A DNA stretch of 64,000 nucleotides, taken from positions 1,003,501 to 1,067,500 of the forward strand of contig JARFIW010001186.1 in assembly GCA_036346225.1 (NCBI GenBank), in the 5' to 3' direction. The position numbers and the translations under genes were made by a program. Each line of letters begins with the position of its first letter. Positions within the stretch are counted from its first letter, which is position 1. The stretch comes from Platerodrilus igneus. Taxonomy: Eukaryota; Arthropoda; Insecta; Coleoptera; Lycidae. The notes under the pieces are model-generated. The model saw only the letters and a list, made by a program, of their open reading frames with translations, was not told where the DNA came from and did no database searches. Below are positions 1 to 12,596 of the stretch, in pieces.

Positions 1-739
1 AAAAAAATGTTTACATTATATGTGTGTTTATGTTGTATTCATAATCAGACGTTTCAACCGTCGCTAGATGGTCTTTATCAATGATGTCTTTTTCCTATAC
101 TAAGATACATAAATATTATATCTAACAAATATCTAAAATTTGCTTACCAATAAATGGAGCTTTATATATTTATAACAAAGTATAAATTAAACCATTCCAT
201 TAAATGATGTGGTACAGTTACTATAATTCAATTTATTTAATTTAAAATTGTACAAAACATTTATGTCACAAATTAAAATATTGTTATTATGTATAAATTA
301 TGTTTTATACCTTGATGCGAGTTGCTAAATTCTTAGTCAAAATTTAAAATTCAAATTTCTTAATAAACATGTATCATAAAATGTTTAGTACAAAGTTTGA
401 TTGGAAACTAATGCTTGATTTATCGGAGTTTTTGTCACTCGATAAAGACACATTTTAAAAAAACAGGTTAGAATAGTAATAGTTTCTACAATGATGTATA
501 TCTGTGTTATTAGGTATGTTTATGTATAAATATATATGTATATATCAACGTGCTTATTCATTTAAATTCATACCTATATATGTATACAACCTGTACATAC
601 CTCTACGCATAGACATACGTTTACTCACTCTATCTTGCCTTCATATATGCAAAACAAACATACTTTCCTGATTAATTTTATGCTTTTTCATTTTAATAGA
701 TTATAATATATTTTACTTAATTTGTTAATATCCATTTTA
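1..739. other. AT-rich stretch without recognised gene
   Basis: No coding region, RNA gene or clear repeat boundary was recognised. The sequence is AT-rich with short TA-rich runs near 520-590. It lies downstream of the PLE fragment that follows on the minus strand, so part of it may be the 3' untranslated tail of that element. Confidence 0.4.
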
Positions 740-1381
740 TCATTTACTGATGTTGGATGTTTAATGATATACACCATCTCTAGGAATTCTCGATTTTTTT
801 GGTTTGCTTCTGTTTTTAAAATTGTCGTTTTGTTGAATTCGAATTTATGTTGGGCTGGTTTTCATGTTTGGTTAGAGCAGTTTGGTTAGATTTATCATAT
901 TTATGACCATTTATTTTTTTCTCTAAATGCTGCATACTTTGCCCAATCTATACGCAATTGCAATTATGTTGACACGGAATCTTATAGATGGTGTGTGTTT
1001 TTTTATTCTTAGGAGTGCTGTCTTTTAATTTACTAAAACAACTTTTTGTTAAATTGTATCTCTTGTGCGCATTATATTGTTTTATTAATAATTTTTGTAG
1101 GTTTTCGGATAAATTTTGCACATACGGTATGGGTGCATATTTTATTATTAATTTATTTTTGGTATTGTTGATGTAGTTTGTGTTATTGTATTTATTAATT
1201 TGTTTTTAAATATCCATTCAATTAAGTATAGTGGATAATTATTTTCTCGTAATGTGTTTTTAGCTTTTCCAATTGCTTCCCATCTATATTCAGGGTCTGA
1301 TAAGCACCAATTTGTTCGATTAGGGAATAATTCTAATTTATAATAATTCATAATAAAAGCTTGAACTTGTATTGAAAACAC
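740..1381 (-). pseudogene. Penelope-like element fragment, GIY-YIG endonuclease region
   Basis: On the minus strand a 77-residue open frame (1381-1148) contains EAIGKAKNTL and similar residues of the PLE linker. After frame changes the reading continues with YNAHKRYNLTKSCFSKLKD and then TIYKIPCQHN...CVYIGQSMQHLEK...INGHKYD. The pattern (I/V)YKI.C..C...YIGQ....L..R...H is the GIY-YIG nuclease start found at the C-terminus of PLE reverse transcriptases. No reverse transcriptase domain was found at higher coordinates, so the copy is 5'-truncated near 1381, and several stops and frameshifts make it dead. Family assignment rests on the YIG motif and the cysteine-containing insert; it looks diverged from the PLEs near 16.7 and 50 kb. 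Confidence 0.7.
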
Positions 1382-2284
1382 TACGAATATAGAACTATGT
1401 TTTACATTATGTATGGATATTTTATTGGTATTATTCGTTTTATTTATTCAATGAAAATTGAATTATTATTACTCAAACTTGCTACATGAATGATGTCACG
1501 TAATTATTCATTATTCCACTCAATAAAATTAACATTTGCAGTGATAAGCCGAGATATGAAACTAGATATTCTGTTTATGAAGACGCATTTGGATTGATAG
1601 TAATTTGAAATGATTGGATTTTACGTTTGGTCAATAAAGTTGACTTTTGCATTGTTCAGTGTATTAAATCAATCAGGTACTTTGTTGTGAATAGAAACCA
1701 CCATTATTGGTGCAGACTACATGATTTTTATCAGGACTGATACTCTTATAGAATAAAAAATCTCTCAAACCATGTTATTGTTAACTTTATAGATATGAAG
1801 TTATAAACAAAACCAGTTTAATTTTAAAGTTTTATTCTAGATATTCTGCTGACAAATGAAGTTATTTAAAAATAATGCTGTGATTCATAAAAATTAGTGC
1901 AAGTTGAAAGTATTCGTAATTATTATAAAGTGTCTGCAATTAGTTGATTATTGCAAGTTCTGAAAAATTACAAGAAGACCAACATTTTATGATTTACTTT
2001 AAGAAATAGGAGAATATTTATGTTTAAATTTAATTCTAATCTATTCTAATTTGATTACATTTAGCTCAATTCGATTCAATTTGAATCTATTAGATTTTAT
2101 TTTACTCCATGGTTATCTTTCTCTGCCTATTATTAGTAAAACTCTTGCATATTCGTATTCAAGTTAAAACAATCACTAGGTTTAGCAAGTCTGATAGTAA
2201 TTTATATAAGAAGACTATTATTGACGAAGAATTAGTATTTGGATTATTTGGAATTTAAAGTATTGGAGGACTGGCAAATTTGTA
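1382..2284. other. Intergenic AT-rich DNA, nothing recognised
   Basis: No reading frame of note and no repeat that could be matched elsewhere in the window. It separates the PLE fragment from the left inverted terminal repeat of the next transposon. Confidence 0.4.
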
Positions 2285-2548
2285 GTTATTTCAAGGCACA
2301 AAAATATTTTTTAAATTTTTTTATTGTTTATCATTTAGACACAGCAGTCATTTCTGTTTCAGGCCACAAGAGTATTTTCGCATTTGCAAGCATTTGCGAT
2401 TTTTTTTAATAATTCAGTAATGGATTGCACTAGGTCTTTCGAATAAAAAGCATTTAGTTTAGCACACTCTGGTCTACAAATTAAAACCATTACCACCTAA
2501 CTGAATGTATTCCTTAATATATTTTTAATAGTTCAAAGTTAAAGTACT
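2285..2548 (+). repeat. Left terminal inverted repeat of outer transposon
   Basis: Pairs in reverse complement with 12597-12855, with scattered substitutions and small indels. The best-conserved stretch is the inner end, around 2500-2548 (CTAACTGAATGTATTCCTTA). The outer end fades near 2285-2295. Confidence 0.7.
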
Positions 2549-2729
2549 AATAATTATTTGTTGAAACAATCCTGTTTCAGCAGGCTAGCAAACAGCATCT
2601 GCAAGTGTGCACAGGTTCAGGTTTCTCTGTGAGTCTGCACTGACATATGTGTGTTGTCTTTCTCCTTCCACCAGTATATGTCCAGTTAACTATTACCTCT
2701 TGAAGTGTGCAATTGTAATACCTTTTTAA

Positions 2730-3724
2730 ATGGAGTCTCAATGTTCTGTTGGTGTTTTTTATTAAAGAATCATGTCATAAAAGTGTGTATGGAGTGTTTC
2801 CTAAAGACGTTACTTCAATTGAAGATTATAGTGAAGAAGAAAAAGTGTTGTTTTACTTAAGAGTCGACTCAGAGTTAAATGAACGTGTAAGTATCAAGAA
2901 ATTAAATACTTAAAAAAATTTCAACACATTTTTAACCAGTCTTGCTTGGACCCTTTAAGAAACATAAGACGCCTATAATAACAAAAAGTCTGAGAGAAAT
3001 AACGTTTGATCATTATTCAAAAAATAAAAGTCCTTTTATCAATATCATACCAGGAAAATCATTGTGTCCAGCATAGTATTCTAAAATATTTGTAATTAAC
3101 AAAGAAAGTGATAGTTCAGATAAAAAATTTTGTGACTTATCAGAAACTATAAATAAAGTTAATTCGGCTTGCAAAATCCTAGGTGTATCGCTTGCTAGCA
3201 AAATTAAAAAACTAAGCAAGTAAAACATACCTTTTGCCTAGAATGGAAAAATTAAGAAAGTGGCAACTACTATCAAAAAGATTTGGAAGATTCATTTCAA
3301 AAGCAAATTTTTACTATACCACATGAAAGTTCTCAAAATTTCCCAACTGAATATGATGATTTGATAGAAAAAAACTAAATGTCATAATTCAAACAAAGAG
3401 AGTAAAATTAAGATTACTAGCTTACTGCCAATTTCTTGAAGTTGAGCAAAAGTTAGTGATGAATGTAATGTGTGAGAAAGTTTGGTTAAATTAACAAGGC
3501 ATTTAGTGAAAGAACAAGGAATTTTACTTTTGCATTATAAAAAAAATTCATCTAATTTGATATAAATTAAAACACGATCGTAAGGGTTATTAGTTTTTAT
3601 GAAGACGGCAATAATAGCAGTTTGATGCCCGACAAAAAAGATTGTGTTTCAGTGAAAGAAAATGGTACTAAGGTTCAAAGACAAAAAAGTTTAGTATTGT
3701 ATAATTTAAATGATCTATTTACTG
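2730..3724 (+). pseudogene. Transposase-like gene, 5' part (decayed)
   Basis: An ATG at 2730 opens MESQCSVGVF. Reading then shifts frame to KESCHKSVYGVFPKDVTSI, then to LDPLRNIRRPIITKSLREI and IINIIPGKSLCP, and ends with VISFYEDGNNSS and VSVKENGTKVQRQKSLVLYN before the BEL insertion at 3725. The pattern (cysteine-rich N-terminus, LRN..RPI.TKSLREI, IIPG..LCP, later FYED) matches my memory of a recurring uncharacterised transposase-like protein family in insects and cnidarians; I cannot name the family with certainty. Several frameshifts and stops show the copy is dead. The 3' part resumes at 10740 in the frame expected if the BEL element is removed. Confidence 0.6.
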
Positions 3725-4219
3725 TGGTGCATAAAGATTGCGAAAGATTGCGAAATTTGAAGGACCTTTTAATATGTTTGTGATTCAACACAATGTGTAA
3801 TGACATATGGTTATCGGCAGTATGGCTTTCAAATTTATATCAAAAATTATAATACAAATGTAACAAGTACAAATTATTAATTAGTTATAACAAAACGAAC
3901 ATACCTCCAGTAGTTTTCTGAGCAGGTACGGTACACTGAAAACGGCGATGATTAAGCGGTTTGGTTCACTTGAAATCACGCACTTCAGACATATAGAGCA
4001 GCTGCACTTGTTGCTTGAAGTTCAAAATTCCGAAAACGAATGATAACAAATGCCAAATCGTCTTCTTCTCTTCTGATTGGAGATAATTCGGCATATTTAC
4101 GACAATTGGCGATTGTAATGCGCCAATTTAAAAATAGTTTTATTAACAACTGGAGTTGTTTAAAAACGCGAAATAAATTGTGTTTTATTTTAAAATGAAT
4201 AAAACGGGAATACGAACCA
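3725..4219 (-). repeat. 3' LTR of BEL element (495 bp)
   Basis: Runs from TGGTGC to GAACCA on the plus strand and matches 10254-10735. It has an extra AAAGATTGCG copy near its left end and one extra CTT in a CTTCTT run. It is the 3' LTR because the element is coded on the minus strand. Confidence 0.9.
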
Positions 4220-4236
4220 TAACTGCCCACCAAAAA
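4220..4236 (-). other. Candidate polypurine tract of BEL element
   Basis: Minus-strand sequence TTTTTGGTGGGCAGTTA directly precedes the 3' LTR, where the plus-strand primer should lie. Only its GGTGGGCAG part is purine-rich, so the call rests mainly on position. Confidence 0.4.
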
Positions 4237-4430
4237 TAGCATATAAGATGCTATTTTTTCAAATACAAAATTTTGTCTTATAACTGCTGGTAGCTATAAG
4301 TTACACAAATTCAATACAACAATACGAGTTTGGTTATGTACATATGTATATATAAATTATTTTTTTTTTTATAGGCACGAACACAAAATATTATTAGTAT
4401 ATTTACATAAATGCACAAATTGAAATTTAT

Positions 4431-5096
4431 TCATTGTGATGGCAACGGACACAATTTGACCATGGGACGTTTTAGTATTCCCTTAGACGTTTGAACAGAA
4501 GCTACACGAGAAACGCCATCAGTTCTAGGATGTAGCTGAATGATGCGAGCTAGTCGCCAACAAAGGGGAGATACTGAATCCTCCTTTATGATAACGAGAG
4601 TACCAATGTCAATGTTGTCTAATTGTTTAGATTTGAACCAACGAGCACGTTGATATAATTGATGTAAATACTCCTTGTGCCACCGATCCCAAAATTCCTG
4701 CTGCAATGCTTGAATTAATTGCCAGCGCGACAAACGAGACTGCTTTATATGAGAAACAATAGGATCAGGGAATGACGACAAAGGTTCCAGGGTCAAAAAA
4801 TGGCCTGGAGTCAACGAACGAAGATCATTAGGATCGCTACTTAGACTGCAAAGAGGTCTAGAGTTCAACAGAGCCTCAATCTGAACAGTAAGAGTTTGAA
4901 ACTCTTCAAGGCTAAGTATTTGACTACCCACAACACGAGCTAAATGAGTTTTAACGGACTTAACTGCACTTTCCCAAATGCCTCCAAAATGGGGAGCAGA
5001 AGGGGGGGTTAAAATGCCAGACAATAGCTTCTGACTCGACAGATTGACGAAAATATTCTTGTAGTTGTCGATCAGCACCAACAAAGTTTGTTCCAC
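4431..5096 (-). pseudogene. BEL integrase C-terminal part with DUF5641-like domain
   Basis: A 221-residue open frame. The segment APHFGGIWESAVKSVK carries the glutamate of the integrase DDE triad, followed by ALLNSRPL and LTPGHFL and a tail with RWQLIQALQQEFW and LVIIKED, the features of the DUF5641-like integrase C-terminus of BEL/Pao elements. The upstream integrase part lies in another frame (4960-6531). The break falls at a run of seven G near 5004-5010, so one homopolymer indel separates the DD part of the active site from the E part. The apparent ATG at 5096 is inside integrase and is not a real start. Confidence 0.85.
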
Positions 5097-6531
5097 AATC
5101 GCTGTAGATGTCTTGACAGCGACCGCGGCGAGCTATAAAACGTCGAAGACAGGCAATAACTGAGTCAGTAGACAGATCCAAAACAACATCAAAATGCAAG
5201 GCCTTGGTAGCCAAACAAACGAAAACACAAAGAAACGACTTAAATGTTCTGGAGCCCCTCTTACGATATGGCATAATAGTAAAGGGACCAGCAAAATCTA
5301 TTCCGACAGAGCTAAATGGTTTAGTCTGGGAAACACGATAATGGGGTAAGTTACCCATAATAGGAACAATAGGTACAGGATTGATTCTATAGCAACGATA
5401 ACATTTCGACAAAATGCGACGGATAGCGTGACGAGACGAAAGAATCCAGAAATTTTCCTGAATTAAATATAAAGTTGTATTCACTCCAGAATGCAGATTC
5501 TTGCAATGAACTTGTTCTATCAGTAAGTCCGTAAAACGATGTTTACTAGGTAACAAAGCAGGATACTTAGTAGAATCGGGAAGGCTAGAATGAGTTAGTC
5601 TACCGCCCACTCTCAAAATATCATTGGAATCGAGGAATAAACCTAAACGCTGAAAGTGTTTAGGTAAAAGTCCATTTTGACGAAGTGCTTCTAATTCATA
5701 CTTAAACGATGTGTGTTGAACTACTTTTGTGATAACCATTAGAGAATTTTGTAGCTCTAACAAAGACAATGATAACGAATTCAGAATATTTTTTCTCGTG
5801 TGAAATACTCTTAGGCAATATGCAATTATGCCTTGAATTTTACGTAAAGACGAAAATCTTTCAAAGAAATTATCAATCCATGTCGATTCTATAGTAGCGA
5901 CACACACAAGGTGTTTCTCTTCAACAGATGCTTCTGGAGACAAAACACATGGCAAAGGCGAAGGCCAATTTGCTTCAGGGATTGACAAAAATAAAGGACC
6001 TGCCCACCATAACGGATGCCAGGGCAGTACAGAAGGAAACAAACCTCTTGTGGCACAATCAACAGGATTGTCACAAGAGCGAATATAACACCAACATTCA
6101 GGAAGAACTCTTTCCTGAATGAAACTTACAAGATTAGCAACAAATTTTTTCAAACGATAAGCAGGTGACTTTATCCAAGTCAAAGCCACCGAGGAGTCAG
6201 TATAACAAATTATTTTTTCAAATGTTATAGACGAATAAGCACCAATTACAAATTGTACCAATTTTGATAAGAGTATCCCAGCACAAAGTTCCAGCCGAGG
6301 TACGGATAAGTATTTCAGAGGAGCTACCTTTGATTTAGCTATAACAAAACGAACAGAAATATCCCCAGAATGAAATACCATACAAAAATAAACAATGGCT
6401 GAATAGCCCTTTTCTGAGGCATCAGCAAAACCATGAAGCTGCACGCTACAAGCTTCTTTAATAGCTAGATAATGTGGTATCTGAATTGATTCAATAATTG
6501 AAAATTCAGAAACAAATTTTTTCCAAAACAT
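4960..6531 (-). pseudogene. BEL RNase H and integrase N-terminal/catalytic part
   Basis: A 523-residue frame. RNase H appears near residues 33-50 (LHGFADASEKGYSAIVYF). An HHCC-type zinc-binding region lies near 320-370 (H...H...CYRCYR). The integrase core begins with VGIDFAGPF (first aspartate), then SDCGTNFVGA (second aspartate). The frame joins the upstream Gag-protease-RT frame through a shift near 6525-6535, and loses the frame again at the G run near 5004-5010. Both shifts look like single indels. In an intact element this would be part of one polyprotein. Confidence 0.88.
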
Positions 6532-9500
6532 GACACATCTGGAGGATCCTCATCCCAGTCTAACCCAAGAACCCAAAATTGTTGAATGAGTCGCTTGAGG
6601 GCGAAAGTGACTGGTGTAAGAAATCCCAGAGGGTCATAAATGCGAGCAATCGTTGAGAGAAGTATACGTTTAGAGATACGATTCTCCAAAAGTTGAAGAT
6701 CGAAAGAAAAAATGTCTAACTGTGATTGCCAACGGAGTCCAAGTACCTTAATGATAAAATCACCACCACTTGCAACAAGATTTGACTTCGATTGTTGGTG
6801 TTCAAGAGAGATGTCTTCCAAAAGTACTGGATTATTGCTAGCCCATTTACGTAATTCAAAACATCCTGAACCAAGCAACCGGACAAGCTGACATTTTAGT
6901 TCCTGAGCTTCCGACAGAGTGGAAGCACCACACAAAATATCATCAACATACAAATTGTTTTCCAACGCTTGAGCAGCCAAAGAATATGTATTCTTGCCAA
7001 GTTTGGCTAACTCCAAAATTGTTCGAATCGCTAATAATGGAGCTGATGACACCCCATAAGTGATGGTGTTCAACTGATAAGTCTGAATAGGCTCAGACAA
7101 ATTCCACCTCCATTGTATTAGCTGATAGCGACGATCTGATTCTGTTATCAATATCTGACGATACATTTGTTTAATGTCACAAACGACAACAAATTTGTAA
7201 GTACGAAAAGCTAACAATATTTTAACAATATCGTTGTGGAGCTTAGGTCCAGTAAGCAAGGTATCATTTAATGAAATACCATTAGTTGATTGTGCAGAGG
7301 CATCGAATACAACCCTCAATTTGGATTTACCATTTCCCATCTTAAAAATTGCATGATGCAAAATGTAGTACAAATCACTACCAATAGGAGCAGACGGTAA
7401 AAGTGACATGTGACCTGAAGATTCATAATCACACATGAAATCAACATACAATTTGCGAAGTTCTGTATTGGCTTGGAGACGACGCTCTAAACCCAACAGA
7501 CGCTTAACTGTAATAGCTTTTGAATCTGGAAAGTCGGGAATATTTTCCTTGAACGGAAGACTTACTCCAAACCTACCATTGAACAAACGAAATAACGATT
7601 TATCGAATGGCTGTTGAGCCATAAGGTCGTCCGGAGAGGACCGTTTATTACCCGGAATATCTTCAAGTTCCCAAAATTGTTTGAGATTAATATCCCTGTA
7701 AGGATCAACCGAAACAAAAAATGAATTTAAGCGATGTGCTGACATGAAATCTATAGGACCAAAAACCATGTAGCCGAAAATTGTATTAATTGCAACTGGA
7801 GAATTGTCATTACCAGTGATTTTCCCATCTAGTATAATACGAGAAGCAACGTCAGCACCCAACAACATCTGAATAGGAGCTGGCTGTCTCCATTGTTCAT
7901 CTGCAAGTTTAATATTCTCCAAATGAGACCATCGAGATTGTATAAGTTTCGCTGGAAGGTCACCGCAGATGGACGGTAAAACCATAAAAGTTACCTTTAA
8001 ATTACTATCTGTAGGGACAGAATCATATTCCTGAATGGGTCGTATTATACCAGAAATCATGCCTAAAGTTGGATGCGAAGTTTGACCCAAACCAGAAATA
8101 GGAACATGCGAAGGACGAGATAACGACCCAATAGATTTACGACAATCTTCAGTAATAAACGAGATTTGACTTCCAGTGTCAACAAGAGCACGAACAATTT
8201 GAGGTCGATTTCTCTTGTCAAGAATTTCTAAATAAACTGTGGGTAACAAAGCAAGACAAGTTGTTGCTGCAGAACCAATAATGCTTGTACAAACATTAGT
8301 AGAAGTACTAGCTTGAGGTGTCTCTTGACGAATTGGAGTATTCGAAGAGGACAAGTGCGAAGTAGTGTTAGGCGAAACAAAATGAAGAAGTGAATGATGA
8401 TGTTTACCACAATGTCTACAGGATGACTTCGAAAAACAAGACGACATGCTGTGGTTAGGTCGAAGAAAATTCAAACATAACTGATTATGTTTGGCTTGTT
8501 CATGACGCTGAGTTGGAGACAATTTAAGAAATTGCTCACACGAATACAACGAATGATTGCCTTTACAAATAGTACATAACGTATTACTCCTAGAATGAGT
8601 AGCAGTTTGTGCTAGAAATGTTTTAGGCTTCGAATCAAAATTAGAACGTGTAGGACTTAGTCGACTATACGATTTAGCAGCAGTACCTTTAGACAATGGT
8701 GTTTTTGAAATCCCACTGGGCACCAGGTTATCTAAAGCAACGCATTGTTTCAACAAAAACTCTTTAACACATTGATAAGTTGGCACTTCAGACGAATTAA
8801 AGTGCAACTCAAATCTTTTATGAGTAACTTCATCAAGTTTGCTTAACAAAAGATCAACCAGAACAAAGTCCCAGCTATCTGTATCAAATTGTAACGATTT
8901 CAATATTGACAAATTTTCATTAAACCCATCAACCAAATTCCGAAGTTGCTTTGAATTCTCTGTAGTGAGAGACGGATACTTTTTCAATAAAGACCAATGA
9001 TGGTTGGCTAAGAGCCTTCTATTCGAAAAACGATCTGTAAGTGTTTTATATGCTAAAGGGTAATTATCAGAGGTCATTGGAATGCTCTTGATAAGATTAT
9101 ATGCCTCATTTTTAAGTGATAGTATAAGGTATTGAAATTTCTCGATGTTCGACAAACTTGAATTATGTATAAGTGTGTCAAACACATCTTTAAATGTACA
9201 CCAATGCTTCAGATCACCAGAAAATGTACTTAACTGGACTCTGGGAAGCTTGACATTAGACAATTGAGACGAAGTTGCAGCAGGCGCCTGTGTATTAAAC
9301 CCATCTGACGTGCTGACTGAAGAAAAAAGTTTATCTTCCAAAAGATTTATCGAATAATAAATTTTGTCAAGTGACAATCGTTCTTGCAATAGTAGTTGTT
9401 GAGATTCTTCACTTGTTGCATGAAGAATTAACAAATAGTTTTCATTGTATTCCTTGTAAATTGATTCTACATTTCTATATTGTATTTTAAATTAATTTCT

Positions 9501-9605
9501 AAGTGATGGATCATCCACCGAACGATTTGCACAATCTAAGATCTCTTCCAATCTTGCTTTATGCAAGGAATTGGCTAAAATCAATTGATCTTTCCTTGGA
9601 GCCAT
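6465..9605 (-). pseudogene. BEL Gag, protease and reverse transcriptase part of polyprotein
   Basis: The natural start is probably the ATG at 9605: it opens MAPRKDQLILANSLHKARLE and stays in frame with the long downstream frame. An in-frame TAA at 9494-9492, after 37 codons, interrupts it; the long open stretch then runs from 9434. Features counted from 9434: Gag region to about residue 280; cysteine/histidine motifs near 286-350 (CTICKGNHSLYSC and CRHCGKHHH); aspartic protease near 415 (ALVDTGSQISFIT); reverse transcriptase with active site YVDD near 828. The frame ends at 6465 after a shift near 6530 into the RNase H frame. The stop and two shifts are the only lesions I found. Confidence 0.9.
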
Positions 9606-10253
9606 TAGAATGTCGCTAATGTCCAAATTTATTCAAGTAAACAAACTAAATAATGCAAACAACAAACCTAACCTCAAGTTTTAGACTACAATACAACTTT
9701 AAACTTTACCAAAGATGCTAATAACAATAATTATACAATAACTCACCTGTGTTTAAATAAGATTAAACAAGAACAAACAATTTTCAATTAATTAATCTCT
9801 GTAAACATGTATTAGAAGGAAGTTGCAAACATATATGTAAACATTTAATTACCATTTAATTATACCTTTTGAATCATGTGTATTTGTAACAAACAAACAA
9901 CATATATTATCGAAACTGCAATAACTTTTGATAAATAATTGCAGTAAATAAGTATTTTCAAAAACACAACCTAAAATGTTTGTTTACAAATGCAAATGAT
10001 TAAGAAATGAAATTATGTTCGACTTACTGCGCCACCTTATGGGTATTGCCCGAAGTTAAACATTCAAAATAATATTCCCTGTAAAGAAAGCGATATAACG
10101 CCGGTAACAAAATCAAATCTGTAATGCAGGTGTTGAAGCACACTATTCTACAAATACGTTAATTTATTAAGTACATAACCAAAGTCGAAATTATTGTTTT
10201 TAATGGATGTAAATCCAGGACTGTTACAAATTCAGGCCGAAGTGACCAAGAAA
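9606..10253 (-). other. BEL 5' leader between LTR and Gag
   Basis: About 650 bp of AT-rich leader between the 5' LTR and the Gag start. A possible primer-binding site, TGGTCACTTCGG on the minus strand (10248-10237), starts five bases inside the LTR edge. TGG is expected because it pairs with the CCA end of a tRNA; the tRNA was not identified. Confidence 0.5.
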
Positions 10254-10735
10254 TGGTGCGTAAAGATTGCGAAATTCGAAGGACCTTTTAATATGTTTGT
10301 GATTCAACACAATGTGTAATGACATATGGTTATCGGCAGTATGGCTTTCAAATTTATATCAAAAATTATAATACAAATGTAACAAGTACAAATTATTAAT
10401 TGGTTATAACAAAACGAACATACCTCCAGTAGTTTTCTGGGCAGGTACGATACACTGAAAACGGCGATGATTAAGCGGTTTGGTTCACTTGAAATCACGC
10501 ACTTCAGACATATAGAGCAGCTGCACTTGTTGCTTGAAGTTCAAAATTACGAAAACGAATGATAACAAATGCCAAATCGTCTTCTCTTCTGATTGGAGAT
10601 AATTCGGCATATTTACGACAATTGGCGATTGTAATGCACCAATTTCAAAATAGTTTTATTAACAACTGGAGTTGTTTAAAAACGCGAAATAAATTGTGTT
10701 TTATTTTAAAATGAATAAAACGGGAATACGAACCA
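10254..10735 (-). repeat. 5' LTR of BEL element (482 bp)
   Basis: Matches the left LTR with about eight substitutions. On the minus strand it starts TGGTTCG and ends GCACCA. The target-site copy ACTG follows at 10736-10739. Confidence 0.9.
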
Positions 10736-10739
10736 ACTG

Positions 10740-12135
10740 AATTCAAAAAAAGCAATCCTAATATTAAAATTAGAAGGTCGAAATTTTGCGCATTCAGAAC
10801 GGAATGATGTATTGTTGCAAGGGCATCTGGTTGGTACCCATAACGTTTGTGTTTGTTTGTGTTACAAAAATGTAAAGTTGATGATAGATGGGGCCAATAT
10901 TAGAGTTGACTCTAAAGACCTTTTGGAACTTCTGGTATGCAATATTGATAGTTTGGGAAAATGTCAAGACTGTCCAGGCAAACAAGCTTTGCTTGACAAG
11001 TTTAAAGAATCATAAGAAGATGATTTTATGCCTTTCAATATAGCATACAAACAATGGGTAAAACAAGGCAGAACAAAAATGGTCACAATCAATAAATCAC
11101 GAGAAGTTTTTTGGAAGTATTGGTAGCTAAACTTGAAAATCTTAAAATGATCATTTTATTGCCAAAGCTCAAGATCAATTCATGAAAGACAAAAAGCAAA
11201 CCTTGGCAGTTGATGAAAGTTTACTTCTTGCCGATTTTTCTGAAAAGTATACCTTCGTTGTTCATGATGAAGTACAAGGGCACCACTGGCTAAACAAACA
11301 GGCGACAGTTCATCCATTTGTGTTGTATTATAAAGATAAACTAAAGAGTCACAGTTTTTGTGTCATAAGTGACCACCTACAACACAACACTACAACAGTG
11401 CACTGTTTTCAATTGCAATTATAAACTACCTAAAAGAGCATCACCCTTCCATAAACAAACTGATCTACTTTTCACATGATATTGCAAGTCAATATAAAAA
11501 CAAAAAATTTTATTGGCATGTCCTTTCACAAAAAAGATTTTGGACTTGATGTCGTATGGCACACTTTTTTGCATTATGTCACGCAAAGAATGCATGTGTT
11601 GATGTCAGGTGTACTACAAAGCAAGCTGTCACAAAAGCTAATCTTGACACCTCAAGGAATGTATAAATTCTGTAAAGGACAGGTAAAAGTCTTGGAGGCA
11701 AGATTCAACACTTGTCAGAAGATTAAAGTCACTAGATCGTTTCATTGTTTTATACCCCAGTCAAACAACGTTCTCAAGTGTCAGTTTACATCAACATCCA
11801 TTCATAGTGAACTTCATCAAACTGAAAAGGTTGTACCACTGACACTACGAAATAAAGACATAGTGGCTTGTGTTTATGATGAACAGTGGTGGATTACCAA
11901 AGTTTATAATATTGAATGTCAAAACCAAGATGTGCATGTTACATTTTACCACATACTAGGACCAAGAACCTCATTTAAAAAAGTTGAGAAGAATCAAGTT
12001 TGGATGCCAGTTAAAAAGGTGCTAATGAAACTGCCTCCCTTGGAATTTACAACTGTAACTGGGCAAACTTTTATAGTAACACCCAACTGGATGAAGAAGT
12101 TCCTCATATGTTCAATGAACATTACTAAAAACTAA
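10740..12135 (+). pseudogene. Transposase-like gene, 3' part (decayed)
   Basis: Reading resumes after the BEL insertion in the expected frame: codons before 3725 end LFT, and together with bases here continue EFKKSNPNIKIRRSKFC. Further parts lie in different frames: NVCVCLCYKNVKLMIDGANI (10845-), FVVHDEVQGHHWLNKQATVH and FCVISDHLQHNTTTVH (11182-11424), LIYFSHDIASQYKNKKF (about 11460-11510) and a 219-residue frame (11476-12135) with ILTPQGMYKF and a basic C-terminal part. The set VQG.HW...QAT.HPF, ISD...H, FS....SQYKN and ILTP is what I remember of the same uncharacterised transposase-like family as the 5' part. At least four frame changes make it non-functional. Confidence 0.62.
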
Positions 12136-12596
12136 TACGATGAGAACAACATTTGTAATTAGTTGGGTAATTTTCAATTCAAAAGTAAGGAATAATCATC
12201 TAGGTAGATTTAAATTATCTAATTGATATACTATATTCCATTAAAGATTGATATGCAAAAAACGTGACTCATATTTGTAATTCTTTTTTCATAACTTCCA
12301 ATTCAATCTCATAGTTGACATTTATACTGGAGTTTGATACCATAAAAGTCTATTAAGTGTGCAATTTTCAGATTTTTAACAGGTCCCTTAGCAAGGATAT
12401 TGGAGACCAAAAATAAAAAATTCAAAAAAATCCATTTTAAAGTAGTGTATTTTTTTAAGGATAAGCTTAGCACCATTGATACTCTATAAGAACTGCACTA
12501 TGTAGTGTAATAGCACAAAAAATATTAGGACTGATAAATCACACTTTTTTTTTGGAAAACTACTGTTCAAAAATTGAGTTTTTTAAAATTGCGACC

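Larger units (their letters stand above)
3725..10735 (-). mobile_element. BEL/Pao LTR retrotransposon, near complete
   Basis: Two direct repeats (3725-4219 and 10254-10735) begin TG and end CA, and flank gag-pol coding sequence on the minus strand. The 4-bp duplication ACTG lies immediately outside both ends (3721-3724 and 10736-10739). Domain order on the minus strand is Gag, CCHC-like cysteine motifs, aspartic protease (DTGS), reverse transcriptase (YVDD), RNase H (FADAS) and integrase with a C-terminal DUF5641-like region, which is the BEL/Pao arrangement. The LTRs differ by about 8 substitutions over 482 aligned bases plus indels of 10 and 3 bases, so the insertion is fairly young. The coding region carries one in-frame stop and two frameshifts. 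The reported BEL target duplication is usually 5 bp; here only 4 match. Confidence 0.93.

Noticed and set aside
3985..4242. 85-codon minus-strand ORF
   Set aside because: Lies inside the BEL 3' LTR, with no recognisable domain.
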